DNA from: an uncultured Oscillospiraceae bacterium
Lineage (GTDB): Bacteria > Bacillota > Clostridia > Oscillospirales > Oscillospiraceae
Direction: 5' to 3'
Assembly (NCBI GenBank): GCA_910588635.1
Contig: CAJUPW010000012.1
Location: 69,881-76,958 of the forward strand
DNA length: 7,078 nt
Positions 1-5,665 of this stretch are shown here, piece after piece; positions within the stretch are counted from its first letter, which is position 1; each line of letters opens with the position of its first letter. A program made the position numbers and the translations under genes. Under the pieces are notes generated by a model. The model was not told the origin of the DNA and made no database searches. It was given only the letters and a program-made list of their open reading frames with translations.

Positions 1-25
1 TCTGAACGCTCCGGGCAACGGGGCG

Positions 26-376
26 CCCGGTACAGCAGGAACAGCGCCGGGTCCCCGGGAAGGACAGGCCCCCGATGAAAGGCGGCGGCTCCGCCTCCCA
101 CCCCGGCACAGCAGGAACGGCGAAGCCTCCATCTACCAAATTGTCCAGTGGCAGTATGCCTGGCTCTCAGCCCGGTACAGCAGGAACACGCAGTACCCGG
201 AGACCGCCCGCCTCCGAACCCCGGCACAGCAGGAATGTGCCCCCGGTTACAGCCGCGTCTCCGTCTGGGGCGCAGAGTTCCAGCCCGGCACAGCAGGAAC
301 AACGCCGGGCCTCCAAGAAGGACAAGCTCCCGGTGAAGAGCGGCGGCTCCGTTCCCCGCCCCGGCATGGCAGGAAC
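26..376 (+). repeat. Six interspersed copies of a 17-base motif, CCCGGYACAGCAGGAAC
   Basis: Copies start at 26, 102, 171, 220, 284 and 360. They are perfect or nearly so; the copy at 220 ends in T and the copy at 360 has ATGG for ACAG. Gaps between starts are 76, 69, 49, 64 and 76 bases, so the motif falls in all three reading frames. A larger unit is also visible: roughly 57-118 resembles 315-376 (shared AGGACA, GGCGGCGGCTCCG and the motif), a 258-base offset that does keep frame. Either this is a DNA-level repeat, or it is a Pro-Gly-Thr-Ala-Gly-Thr protein repeat array broken by frameshifts. Confidence 0.85.
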
Positions 377-482
377 TGCGCCAGGCTCCCGCACACCCCC
401 AGTCCAGAAGCTGGGCGGCGGACCATCGAAACAGAAGCCCACACGACAGACCAAACGGGAGGGAGGTCCCACAAGTGTATAG
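75..482 (+). CDS. Pro/Gly/Ser-rich low-complexity ORF upstream of the C39 peptidase, reality uncertain
   Basis: The product would be 135 residues, basic and disordered, with PGTAGT-type motifs, no membrane segment and no recognised domain. Its stop codon overlaps the GTG start of the peptidase (475) by 8 bases, an arrangement often seen in translationally coupled genes. Against it: the frame opens only at position 6, the ATG has just a weak GGAAGGA upstream, and the frame starting at position 2 is also open, from the window edge to 511. High GC leaves few stop codons, so open frames are weak evidence here. It could be the disordered tail of an upstream conjugation gene that has suffered frameshifts. 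I do not assign a function. Confidence 0.35.
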   Translation: MKGGGSASHPGTAGTAKPPSTKLSSGSMPGSQPGTAGTRSTRRPPASEPRHSRNVPPVTAASPSGAQSSSPAQQEQRRASKKDKLPVKSGGSVPRPGMAGTAPGSRTPPVQKLGGGPSKQKPTRQTKREGGPTSV

Positions 483-1752
483 CGCAAAAAGCACATCTAT
501 TTTGCCCAAGGTAATTTCGGGCGTTTTGGCCGCGCTGCTGCTCCTGCCCATGCTGATCTTCACGGCGCTGCCAAATACGATTTTTGGTTTCGCCGGCGCA
601 ACAAATCAGGGCGTGGCGGACTTTACCGCCTCCGCCCGGCGGCTGAGCAGCGCATACCAGAACATCACACAGAAAAATCAATCCGCCCTGGAACGTCTGG
701 TCAACAGCATCCTGCCCGGCTTTTCGGACTACGATGAATATAAGGTAACGGACGGCTCCGGCGGCATGAACCAGAATTGGCTTATCGCCATCGGCTCCGT
801 CCGGTACAAACAGGATTTGGCTGTTATGGATGATGACGCCCTGGAGGATCTGCTCTTCGGCAAGCTGGACTACTCCGCCTCCATCGCCGACCGGGTGCTG
901 AACATCTCCGTTTGGGACCTGACCCCGGAGGCCTACATGACCCGGCTGGGCTTCTCCCAGGCGGAGAAGGACTGGGCCACGCTGCTCTACTCCGTCATGG
1001 CGGAGGACCAGCGGGTGACCGTTGGCGACACAGACGGCTCTGGGTACTACGGCACCGACTACGGCGACATCACCTTTACCAACGCTGAGACCCCTGTGGT
1101 CTACTACAATCAGACGGACGCCCGGTGGGGGAATAAGCCCTACGGCAAGACCAGCACCATCGGCCGGGCAGGCTGCGGCCCCACGGCCCTTGCCATCGCC
1201 GTGGCCTCCCTGACCGGCAACAAGGTCACCCCCTATGACGTGGCCCAGTGGTCGGTGGCGAACGGTGGGCTCTGTGAGGGCAGCGGAAGCTACCACAGCC
1301 TGATCCCCAACGGCGGACGGCATTACGGTCTGACCGTGACCAGCATTGGCCGGGACGGCAAAAAGCTGGTGGAGGCCCTGCAAGAGGGCAAGCTGGTCAT
1401 CGCCATCATGACCAAGGGACACTTTACCAACAGCGGACACTTTATCGTCCTGCGGGGCGTCACCTCTGACGGCAAACTTCTGGTGGCCGACCCGGCCAGC
1501 GTCAAGAGAAGCAATTATTCTATCTCTCTCTATTGTGGAGATGATAGAGAATTGCGGTATAAAAAAATACGAGCGGATTATTCTGCTTTGGAACAATTAG
1601 ACGAAATTACGCAGATAATAATCAACAGAGATGACTATTATGGAGAAGATGGAGTGGTTTCTATCGAAGGAAAAAAATTAGTGTTAGTACCAGAAAACAA
1701 ATATACAATTTCGGACTATATTGAAACAAGAGAGCCTAAAATGCACACATAA
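475..1752 (+). CDS. Membrane-anchored C39-family cysteine peptidase of a conjugative element, with a replaced C-terminus
   Basis: The 425-residue product has a short cytoplasmic N-terminus, one hydrophobic segment (about residues 14-39) and then an extracellular part. Residues about 207-345 form a Peptidase_C39_2-like papain-fold domain: Gln213 in YNQTDARWG (oxyanion), Cys234 in GRAGCGPTA (nucleophile), His322 in GHFIVLRG and Asp339 in ADPAS, so the catalytic set is complete. Proteins of this layout occur in the type IV secretion gene clusters of clostridial integrative elements; a role in opening the wall for the transfer channel or processing a surface partner is inferred. The GTG start is supported by GGGAGG at 461-466, 8 bases upstream, and by the membrane segment directly after it. 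From about residue 348 (base 1516) the sequence turns AT-rich and no longer resembles the family end as I recall it (a WDLSIIL-like stretch). The 78-residue tail is charged and unrecognised, so the gene looks like an in-frame chimera. Confidence 0.8.
   Translation: MYSAKSTSILPKVISGVLAALLLLPMLIFTALPNTIFGFAGATNQGVADFTASARRLSSAYQNITQKNQSALERLVNSILPGFSDYDEYKVTDGSGGMNQNWLIAIGSVRYKQDLAVMDDDALEDLLFGKLDYSASIADRVLNISVWDLTPEAYMTRLGFSQAEKDWATLLYSVMAEDQRVTVGDTDGSGYYGTDYGDITFTNAETPVVYYNQTDARWGNKPYGKTSTIGRAGCGPTALAIAVASLTGNKVTPYDVAQWSVANGGLCEGSGSYHSLIPNGGRHYGLTVTSIGRDGKKLVEALQEGKLVIAIMTKGHFTNSGHFIVLRGVTSDGKLLVADPASVKRSNYSISLYCGDDRELRYKKIRADYSALEQLDEITQIIINRDDYYGEDGVVSIEGKKLVLVPENKYTISDYIETREPKMHT
1516..1752 (+). 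other. AT-rich foreign 3' tail fused in frame to the C39 peptidase
   Basis: Codon use switches abruptly at about 1516. Upstream codons mostly end in G or C; downstream there are runs such as AAAAAAATAC and TTATTCTGC. The encoded tail is hydrophilic (many Asp, Glu, Lys, Tyr), has no Cys pair or membrane segment, and ends LVLVPENKYTISDY...EPKMHT. It reads like genuine protein rather than random read-through, but I cannot name a family. The same AT-rich composition continues through the next gene, which suggests one donor segment. Confidence 0.6.
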
Positions 1753-1817
1753 CTTTAGTTAGTTTGATAGCATCTTCCACTATTCATGAAAAAATAATTG
1801 CAAAAGGAGAAATAGAT

Positions 1818-2969
1818 ATGACTAATAAACAAATAACTGATAAGATTACTGGATACAAAGCACTCTATGAAGGGAAATATTGGAATCAAAATCTGCGAGA
1901 AAGTTCTCTATCAGAAAATAATTGGGGTGTAACATCAAGCCCCTGTGGCTCTTCTTGCACCTCTAACACATTTATAGATTGCACACAGTGTTACGGTTTT
2001 TCTCTTTTCATGGCGTACCTTCTGACTGGAGCAAAGCTTTCTTCGGCTATGATCAATAGTGCCAAAGATGGTGCTGACTTATCTGGGTGGAAACTTCATA
2101 AATCCGGTTTTTCCTCTTTGGCATTGGAACCAGGAGATGTTGTAAGGACGACCGGCGGGCATTCGGCTGTAATCTGGACAGTCACAAGTTCCGAGGTTAA
2201 AGTAATTGAATGCTGGGGTTCAAACGGATGTAAAATCGCTTTCGGATATTTTAATGGGAGTTCTAAAAATAAAACTCAAGCGAGCATTCTTAGTCAGTGT
2301 AAATATGTATTAAAAGCTCCCAAGACTTCTGGTGCAATGATCACGGTTACCTTTAATGCAAACGGCGGTACATGCGGTACGAAAAGTAAATCAGTTTCAC
2401 CAGGTTCTGCGTATGGCTCACTCCCTACACCAACACGGTCTGGTTATACATTTATTGGATGGTGGGATAATGCAACAACCGAGTTGACTGAATACACCTC
2501 CAGCAAAGTTGTTGCTAAGACGGCAAATCACACGTTATATGCGCATTGGGCGAAAACATACCGTATTACAAATTTGGGTGCTAATAAGTGTCTCAATATC
2601 AACGGAGATAAACTTACCTCTCTTAGTAATGGAAAAAATGTCACTCTGTGGTCAAATAGTGGATCAAACGAGCAGAAATGGTTAGTTTCTTCTCTTTCTA
2701 CTTGTAGATGCATTAAGTCAATTATTGATGTGGCTTATGCACTAAATGTTTTTCGTAGTGGAAGTCCATACAACTGTAATGTTCATGTTTTCGCAGAAAA
2801 TGAAGTAGATGCTTTGGTCAATATTGTACAGTCTGGAAGTTGCTATAAAATCAAACTATACAATTACGATTTGTATTTGACAGTTGGCGCTAGCACTGAT
2901 GGAACAAATGTATACTGGGCAGAAGAATCTACAAGTAACTATCAAAAGTGGAGTTTTACCCAGTTATGA
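1818..2969 (+). CDS. CHAP-like amidase / InlB B-repeat / ricin B-type lectin protein
   Basis: The 383-residue product has three modules. Residues about 5-168 are a CHAP or NlpC/P60-like cysteine hydrolase: candidate nucleophile Cys58 in TQCYGF, His115 in TGGHSAVI, polar partner Glu131 in VIECWG, with the typical EPGDVV strand before the His. Residues 175-244 are one Listeria-Bacteroides (InlB B) repeat (VTFNANGG, GYTFIGWW, LYAHW). Residues about 248-383 are a ricin-type beta-trefoil with two clear QxW motifs (QKW at 286 and 376); the middle one is degenerate. A peptidoglycan or glycan-binding hydrolase acting on cell surfaces is inferred. The start at 1818 is chosen because AAAAGGAGA (1802-1810) lies 7 bases upstream; an in-frame start at 1764 has no comparable site. 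There is no signal peptide, which is odd for these domains. The product is Cys-rich in the first 60 residues. It is AT-rich and starts 65 bases after the peptidase stop; no terminator is visible after it. Confidence 0.85.
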   Translation: MTNKQITDKITGYKALYEGKYWNQNLRESSLSENNWGVTSSPCGSSCTSNTFIDCTQCYGFSLFMAYLLTGAKLSSAMINSAKDGADLSGWKLHKSGFSSLALEPGDVVRTTGGHSAVIWTVTSSEVKVIECWGSNGCKIAFGYFNGSSKNKTQASILSQCKYVLKAPKTSGAMITVTFNANGGTCGTKSKSVSPGSAYGSLPTPTRSGYTFIGWWDNATTELTEYTSSKVVAKTANHTLYAHWAKTYRITNLGANKCLNINGDKLTSLSNGKNVTLWSNSGSNEQKWLVSSLSTCRCIKSIIDVAYALNVFRSGSPYNCNVHVFAENEVDALVNIVQSGSCYKIKLYNYDLYLTVGASTDGTNVYWAEESTSNYQKWSFTQL

Positions 2970-3131
2970 GGCAACCATAAGATGTGCTCATACTTATCCT
3001 GAATACATATTGCACAGTATCCCCAACTTGTGAGAAGATAAAATTGAAGATTCATTAACTACGTGGTTCTAATTTTCCAAATTTCTGAATCTGGTGCTAA
3101 TTATGCTATTTGTTTAAATTATAAGGTGTTT
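2970..3131. other. AT-rich intergenic stretch with nothing recognisable
   Basis: I see no open frame with a ribosome binding site, no hairpin followed by a T-run, and no repeat here. It separates the lectin-type gene from the promoter and dyad at 3132. Confidence 0.5.
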
Positions 3132-3162
3132 AACTAATATTTCCAGAAGTATTAGTTATAAT
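3132..3162 (+). promoter_or_regulatory. TATAAT promoter with an overlapping 26-bp dyad operator candidate
   Basis: AACTAATA (3132-3139) and TATTAGTT (3150-3157) form an 8-bp perfect inverted repeat. With the inner TTC/GAA pairs, 22 of 26 positions are symmetric. The right arm runs directly into TATAAT (3157-3162). No good -35 box is visible; its expected place lies inside the dyad. This is what a regulator-controlled promoter looks like: a repressor bound here would cover the polymerase site, or an activator could replace the missing -35. The start of transcription would be near 3169. Confidence 0.6.
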
Positions 3163-3168
3163 TTGTTC

Positions 3169-3457
3169 GATTTTTAGGGGAGGGCCGTCTGTGTGCCAGT
3201 CGTAAACGGAAGGGGTTCCTATGCGATGGACGATCCATCGCATTGAGAATATCCGCCGATATGACGCACTAGGACACACCGCTTACTCAAAAGCATTCAG
3301 GCGTCCTTGTCTCGGTTTCTCCCGCAGGAACAAAAGAGAGCCAGTCGCAAAACCGACAGAACCTCCGCCTGCCCGATCAGTCACATCGACAAGATATCTC
3401 AATGCGTACCAAGCGGCCGATTTTCCACAGTTTTGTGGAGTCGGTCGCTTCTTTTTT
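3169..3457 (+). ncRNA. Candidate stand-alone structured RNA, about 285 nt, family not identified
   Basis: The stretch sits between a TATAAT promoter and a strong terminator and is packed with helices. They are: CCGT/ACGG (3185-3188 with 3206-3209); ATGCGATGG/CCATCGCAT (3221-3229 with 3235-3243); ATATC/GATAT (3249-3253 with 3258-3262); AGGAC/GTCCT (3271-3275 with 3303-3307) enclosing GCTT/AAGC (3281-3284 with 3291-3294); TCGGTTT/AAACCGA (3312-3318 with 3350-3356); CGAT/ATCG (3374-3377 with 3385-3388); and a possible closing helix GGAGG/CCTCC (3179-3183 with 3362-3366). GTGTG at 3191 and CACAC at 3275 could form a tertiary pairing. An ORF with an SD-like AAGGGG runs through it (3221-3499), but it is Arg-rich and reads through the terminator, so I do not call it a gene. 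I do not recognise tmRNA, RNase P, SRP or 6S RNA; the raiA motif is one family worth testing. Confidence 0.5.
3411..3457 (+). terminator. Strong intrinsic terminator
   Basis: A 10-bp stem AAGCGGCCGA (3411-3420) / TCGGTCGCTT (3441-3450), with one G-U pair, encloses an inner stem TCCACA/TGTGGA (3424-3429 with 3434-3439) and a GTTT loop. It is followed directly by C and six T (3451-3457). It would end the putative RNA gene. Confidence 0.85.
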
Positions 3458-3462
3458 ATACA

Positions 3463-3653
3463 TGGTTATCGTGATAAGTCAACAAGGCACAACGGATAGA
3501 GAATTACTGCTGATGCTCACCTCAACCTTTTGGGGAGTGTTGATTAAACACGATAACCACATTTTTATATGTGGGCATCAACCCAGGTGCCGTTCCCCTC
3601 CAATCAAAATTTCTCGTTTTCCCAACGTAACGATAAATTTTGATTGGAAAGGA
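3463..3653 (+). promoter_or_regulatory. Structured leader with competing helices before the sigma-like gene
   Basis: TGGTTATCGTG (3463-3473) pairs perfectly with CACGATAACCA (3549-3559). The latter overlaps one arm of a hairpin CCACAT/ATGTGG (3557-3562 with 3569-3574). TGATGC (3511-3516) and GTTGAT (3539-3544) compete for GCATCAAC (3575-3582), and TCAAC (3522-3526) can instead pair with GTTGA (3539-3543). A perfect 13-bp inverted repeat (3600-3612 with 3635-3647) ends at the edge of the ribosome binding site (GGAAAGGA, 3646-3653). Mutually exclusive pairings ending at a ribosome binding site suggest control of translation or attenuation. The function is inferred. Confidence 0.45.
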
Positions 3654-3664
3654 ATTTAACTATC

Positions 3665-3938
3665 ATGGATATAAATACAAAAGACTATGTGATCGGTTTG
3701 CTGGAGAGCTACACGGATCGCAAACGTAAAATTGCTGTTCTGCACTTCGAATTGGACCACGCTGCGCAGACATCCAAAAATGAGATGCTGGAAACTATGG
3801 CTCTGGGACACGGAGACGGAAGCGGCCGTATGGATGACCGTATTTCCGATAAGACCCTCTACATCGCCCTCAACTATCAGAACAGAGTTGACAAACTGAA
3901 TGCTGATACCAAAGAGGAAATTGTGAAGGAAGCCCTGG
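3665..3938 (+). pseudogene. Truncated sigma-like HTH transcriptional activator (N-terminal part only)
   Basis: From the ATG at 3665, about 90 residues are preserved. The key stretches, GLLESYTDRKRKIAVLHFEL, ALGHGDG and ISDKTLYIALNYQNRVDKL, match my recollection of the small sigma-70 region-4-like or DUF1492/RinA-type activators of Firmicute mobile elements. Family members continue with a coiled region and a C-terminal helix-turn-helix; here the frame runs instead into the recombinase fragment after EIVKEALE. The same reading frame stays open to 4054 but encodes out-of-frame Pro/Gly-rich sequence. AAAGGA (3648-3653) lies 11 bases before the ATG; an in-frame TTG at 3644 is less likely. Without the HTH it should not bind DNA. 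Confidence 0.65.
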
Positions 3939-4421
3939 AATGTTCAGACTGTCAAGAAAATCCTGAGCAGCCGGGTCTACCTGGGCCACCTGGTCCAAGG
4001 CCGCCGCCGCTCGGAATTTTATGCCGGGAGACCGGACCGGCTTCTGCCAGCTGAGGAGTGGACCATCGTGGAGAATACCCACGAGGCCATCATCAGCCAA
4101 AAGGACTTTGACGCTGTACAGGCCCTCTGTGAAACGAAAAACAGGGAATATCACGCCCGGCTGGGGAAGTACGATCACCTGGGCAAGAGCGAAAATATTC
4201 TCAGGGGTCTGGTATACTGCGGCGACTGCGGCCGGCCTATGGTGCGGTACAAGCAGGTCGTCAAAGGGAAAAAGGTGACCTATCACTATATGTGCCCCAA
4301 TTATGCCGCAATGCTGGATAAAAGCGGCTGTGCCTACAAATTCCTGCGGGAGGATATTCTGCTGGACACCCTGACCCAGTTGATCGGTAAGGAGATCGAG
4401 CAGGCCGTGGATGCCATACAG
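3927..4421 (+). pseudogene. Internal fragment of a large serine recombinase (Recombinase domain end plus zinc ribbon)
   Basis: In the frame starting at 3927 the product reads RKPWNVQTVKKIL, YLGHLVQGRRRS, then ENTHEAIIS, the zinc beta-ribbon with CGDC, a later CPN and a final Cys (bases about 4216-4335), and LLDTLTQLIGKEIEQAVDA. This is the middle of a Tn4451/TnpX-type large serine integrase as used by clostridial integrative elements for excision and integration. The N-terminal resolvase domain with the catalytic Ser is absent; a stop at 3924-3926 lies just before the fragment. The C-terminal coiled coil is lost at about 4412-4422, where a convergent DUF3847 gene takes over. It is therefore inactive. 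An ATG at 4068 is in frame but has no family support as a start. Confidence 0.85.
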
Positions 4422-4658
4422 GGAAAAGACCTTTTCCATCAAAAGAAAAAAGGCCCTCTCGCTCATGCCACGCACCTCCGGGACGATGCTCTCCACCGCT
4501 CCGCCACGGGTGATAAGGCGGTGGTTCCGCTTCTTCCTCTCGCCCTGGGTGTAGTAGCGGATGCGGTTCTCGTACCGCTGGCCCCGGTGCTGGTACTGCT
4601 CCAGCTTGGCGGTGGCCTCGCCATACTCTTTTTCCAGTTCTTCACGCTTCTTGTTCAT
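4422..4658 (-). pseudogene. DUF3847 family protein lacking its C-terminus
   Basis: The product begins MNKKREELEKEYGEATAKLE, a coiled coil, followed by QGERKKRNHRLITRGGAVES and MSERAFFLLMEKVFS. This is the pattern of DUF3847, a small protein common in the mobilisation regions of clostridial conjugative elements; its role is unknown. The start is certain: AAGGAGG (4673-4667) lies 8 bases before the ATG (4658-4656). Family resemblance stops after about residue 79, where the sequence becomes the antisense of the recombinase fragment. The frame happens to stay open to 3870, so a 262-residue chimera could be made. The usual short C-terminal end is missing. Confidence 0.75.
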
Positions 4659-4680
4659 GGTGATTGCCTCCTTTTTCGCA

Positions 4681-4720
4681 AAATAAAAGACCGTCTACCT
4701 GCTGTGTTGGGTAAACGGTC
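4681..4720 (-). terminator. Terminator-like hairpin (possible attenuator) directly before DUF3847
   Basis: Read on the minus strand, GACCGT (4720-4715) and ACGGTC (4694-4689) form the outer stem, with TACC/GGTA inside. TTTTATTTT (4688-4680) follows at once. The tract ends only about 7 bases before the AAGGAGG of DUF3847, leaving no room for a promoter between them. It therefore either ends a transcript coming from the oriT side or acts as a leader attenuator for DUF3847. Confidence 0.6.
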
Positions 4721-4747
4721 AAGGGTAACAGTATTCGGTTTTAGCCT

Positions 4748-4981
4748 CGCTGGAAAGATGCAGACGCGAAGCGGATGCACCTTTCCGGCGAGGGCGCAGG
4801 GATAGCCGCGAAGCGGCGCAAGGGGTGCAGCCCCTTGTACGGAGCGCAGCGACGCAAACGGCCCGGACTTTCGGAAGTCCGGGCCGTAGCCTCGCAGAGC
4901 GCACGATACATGGTCGCAGACCATGTATAGAAGTGCGCCCTTGCTTTGCGGCGGGATTTTCGACTTCCCGATAAACGGGAA
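4748..4981. other. Hairpin-dense transfer-origin region
   Basis: At least six inverted repeats lie in a row in about 230 bases with no gene. They are CGCTGGAAAG/CTTTCCGGCG (4748-4757 with 4781-4790); GCCGC/GCGGC (4805-4809 with 4813-4817); AAGGGG/CCCCTT (4820-4825 with 4831-4836); a 13-bp perfect stem with a TCGG loop (4858-4870 with 4875-4887); the oriT inverted repeat at 4906-4928; and TTCCCG/CGGGAA (4965-4970 with 4976-4981). None has a T-run, so they are not terminators. Such arrays are expected at sites where relaxosome proteins bind. Confidence 0.6.
4899..4944 (+). other. oriT: oriT core, IncQ/MOBQ-type nic site
   Basis: A perfect 10-bp inverted repeat, ATACATGGTC (4906-4915) / GACCATGTAT (4919-4928) with loop GCA, is followed by AGAAGTGCGCCCTTG (4929-4943). 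The R1162/RSF1010 and pSC101 transfer origins have the same layout: an inverted repeat followed by TAARTGCGCCCT, nicked by a MobA/MOBQ relaxase near its end. An outer repeat GCGCAC/GTGCGC (4899-4904 with 4933-4938) can extend the hairpin over the nic segment. No relaxase gene is present in the window. Assignment rests on motif resemblance. Confidence 0.7.
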
Positions 4982-4988
4982 TTGTAAC

Positions 4989-5495
4989 TTAATCAGGATA
5001 CTGCACAATAATCGACATAACATCTTTTAACCATTGTTCCTGATTTTTGACGGAGCAGTTTACCTGTTTCCCGTCAAAAAATAAATCAACATCGCCAAAG
5101 AAATTATTTATGTGCAACATATCCCCGTTGCCCATATCTCCATTTGGAAAGAGAACATCTTCAAATTGAAACATCACGAACCATTTAAAGTCACCGTCTT
5201 CATATAAGTGAGTTTTTGATCCCTGGGGAAAAATATTTCGCAACCTCGTCTTAAACACGGCAGATTGGAATAGTTTAATCATTTCGTCAAAATGGGGATC
5301 ATCAGGCGCAATTGTAAAATTTGTGGCTTCAACACTTGTTCCGTCATTAAAATAGCCTCGTATTAGGGTACATTGAGATAAATCAAGGGCAGGATAACGC
5401 TGTTCAATTGTCAAGGGGCGTGTATAGGCCAAAACAGCGGCAGCCATGCAAAATATTGCGACTGCAATAAAAATCGCTTTCATTCTTTTTTTCAT
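4989..5495 (-). CDS. Small exported or membrane-anchored protein of unknown function
   Basis: The 168-residue product starts MKKRMKAIFIAVAIFCMAAA, a basic end and hydrophobic core followed by a plausible signal peptidase I site after AVLA (residue about 23). The Cys in the core is not in a lipobox. The mature part is acidic and aromatic with no motif I recognise (YFNDGTSVEATNF, FFGDVDLFFDGKQVNC); two Cys could form a disulfide. The start at 5495 is set by AAAGGAG (5510-5504), 8 bases upstream; a longer frame to 5555 would bury that site. A good promoter lies upstream on the same strand. The gene ends 8 bases from the last hairpin of the oriT region, where a relaxase operon might be expected, so it looks like cargo. 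Confidence 0.8.
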   Translation of the reverse strand: MKKRMKAIFIAVAIFCMAAAVLAYTRPLTIEQRYPALDLSQCTLIRGYFNDGTSVEATNFTIAPDDPHFDEMIKLFQSAVFKTRLRNIFPQGSKTHLYEDGDFKWFVMFQFEDVLFPNGDMGNGDMLHINNFFGDVDLFFDGKQVNCSVKNQEQWLKDVMSIIVQYPD

Positions 5496-5545
5496 GTTTG
5501 CTGCTCCTTTATATAAGCGCCAATTATCGAATTGTGTCCTTGGCA

Positions 5546-5574
5546 AGTATAGCATAGCACTGGAATCAAATCAA
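5546..5574 (-). promoter_or_regulatory. Sigma-A-type promoter for the exported protein gene
   Basis: On the minus strand TTGATT (5574-5569), a 17-base spacer and TATACT (5551-5546) make a near-consensus promoter. Transcription would start near 5539 and give a leader of about 44 bases with the AAAGGAG site. Confidence 0.7.
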
Positions 5575-5665
5575 CCCACAGGAGAGGAAACTTTTTCAAC
5601 TTTCTTTTGTCTCGCTGTGTCTCCCTCACCCGGCACATACGAGCCCCGTTCTCTGAAAAAAGTAG

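Noticed and set aside
26..376. CRISPR array
   Set aside because: Spacing is uneven (49 to 76 bases), the 17-base unit is short, spacers share sequence with each other, and no cas gene is present.
247..1596. Long minus-strand open frame opposite the C39 peptidase
   Set aside because: It is a shadow of the GC-rich plus-strand gene, has no ribosome binding site, and its predicted protein shows no family features.
3221..3499. 92-residue open frame with an SD-like AAGGGG before its ATG
   Set aside because: The ATG lies in a 9-bp hairpin, the product is Arg-rich without recognisable motifs, and the frame runs through the terminator stem and T-run; a structured RNA explains the sequence better.
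3939..4054. Collagen-like PGLPGPPGPRPPP peptide at the end of the sigma-like frame
   Set aside because: It is an out-of-frame reading of the recombinase fragment, not a real collagen-like domain.
4422..4805. Continuation of the recombinase frame past base 4422
   Set aside because: From there the plus-strand frame is the antisense of DUF3847 and then the oriT region; nothing in it resembles a recombinase C-terminus.
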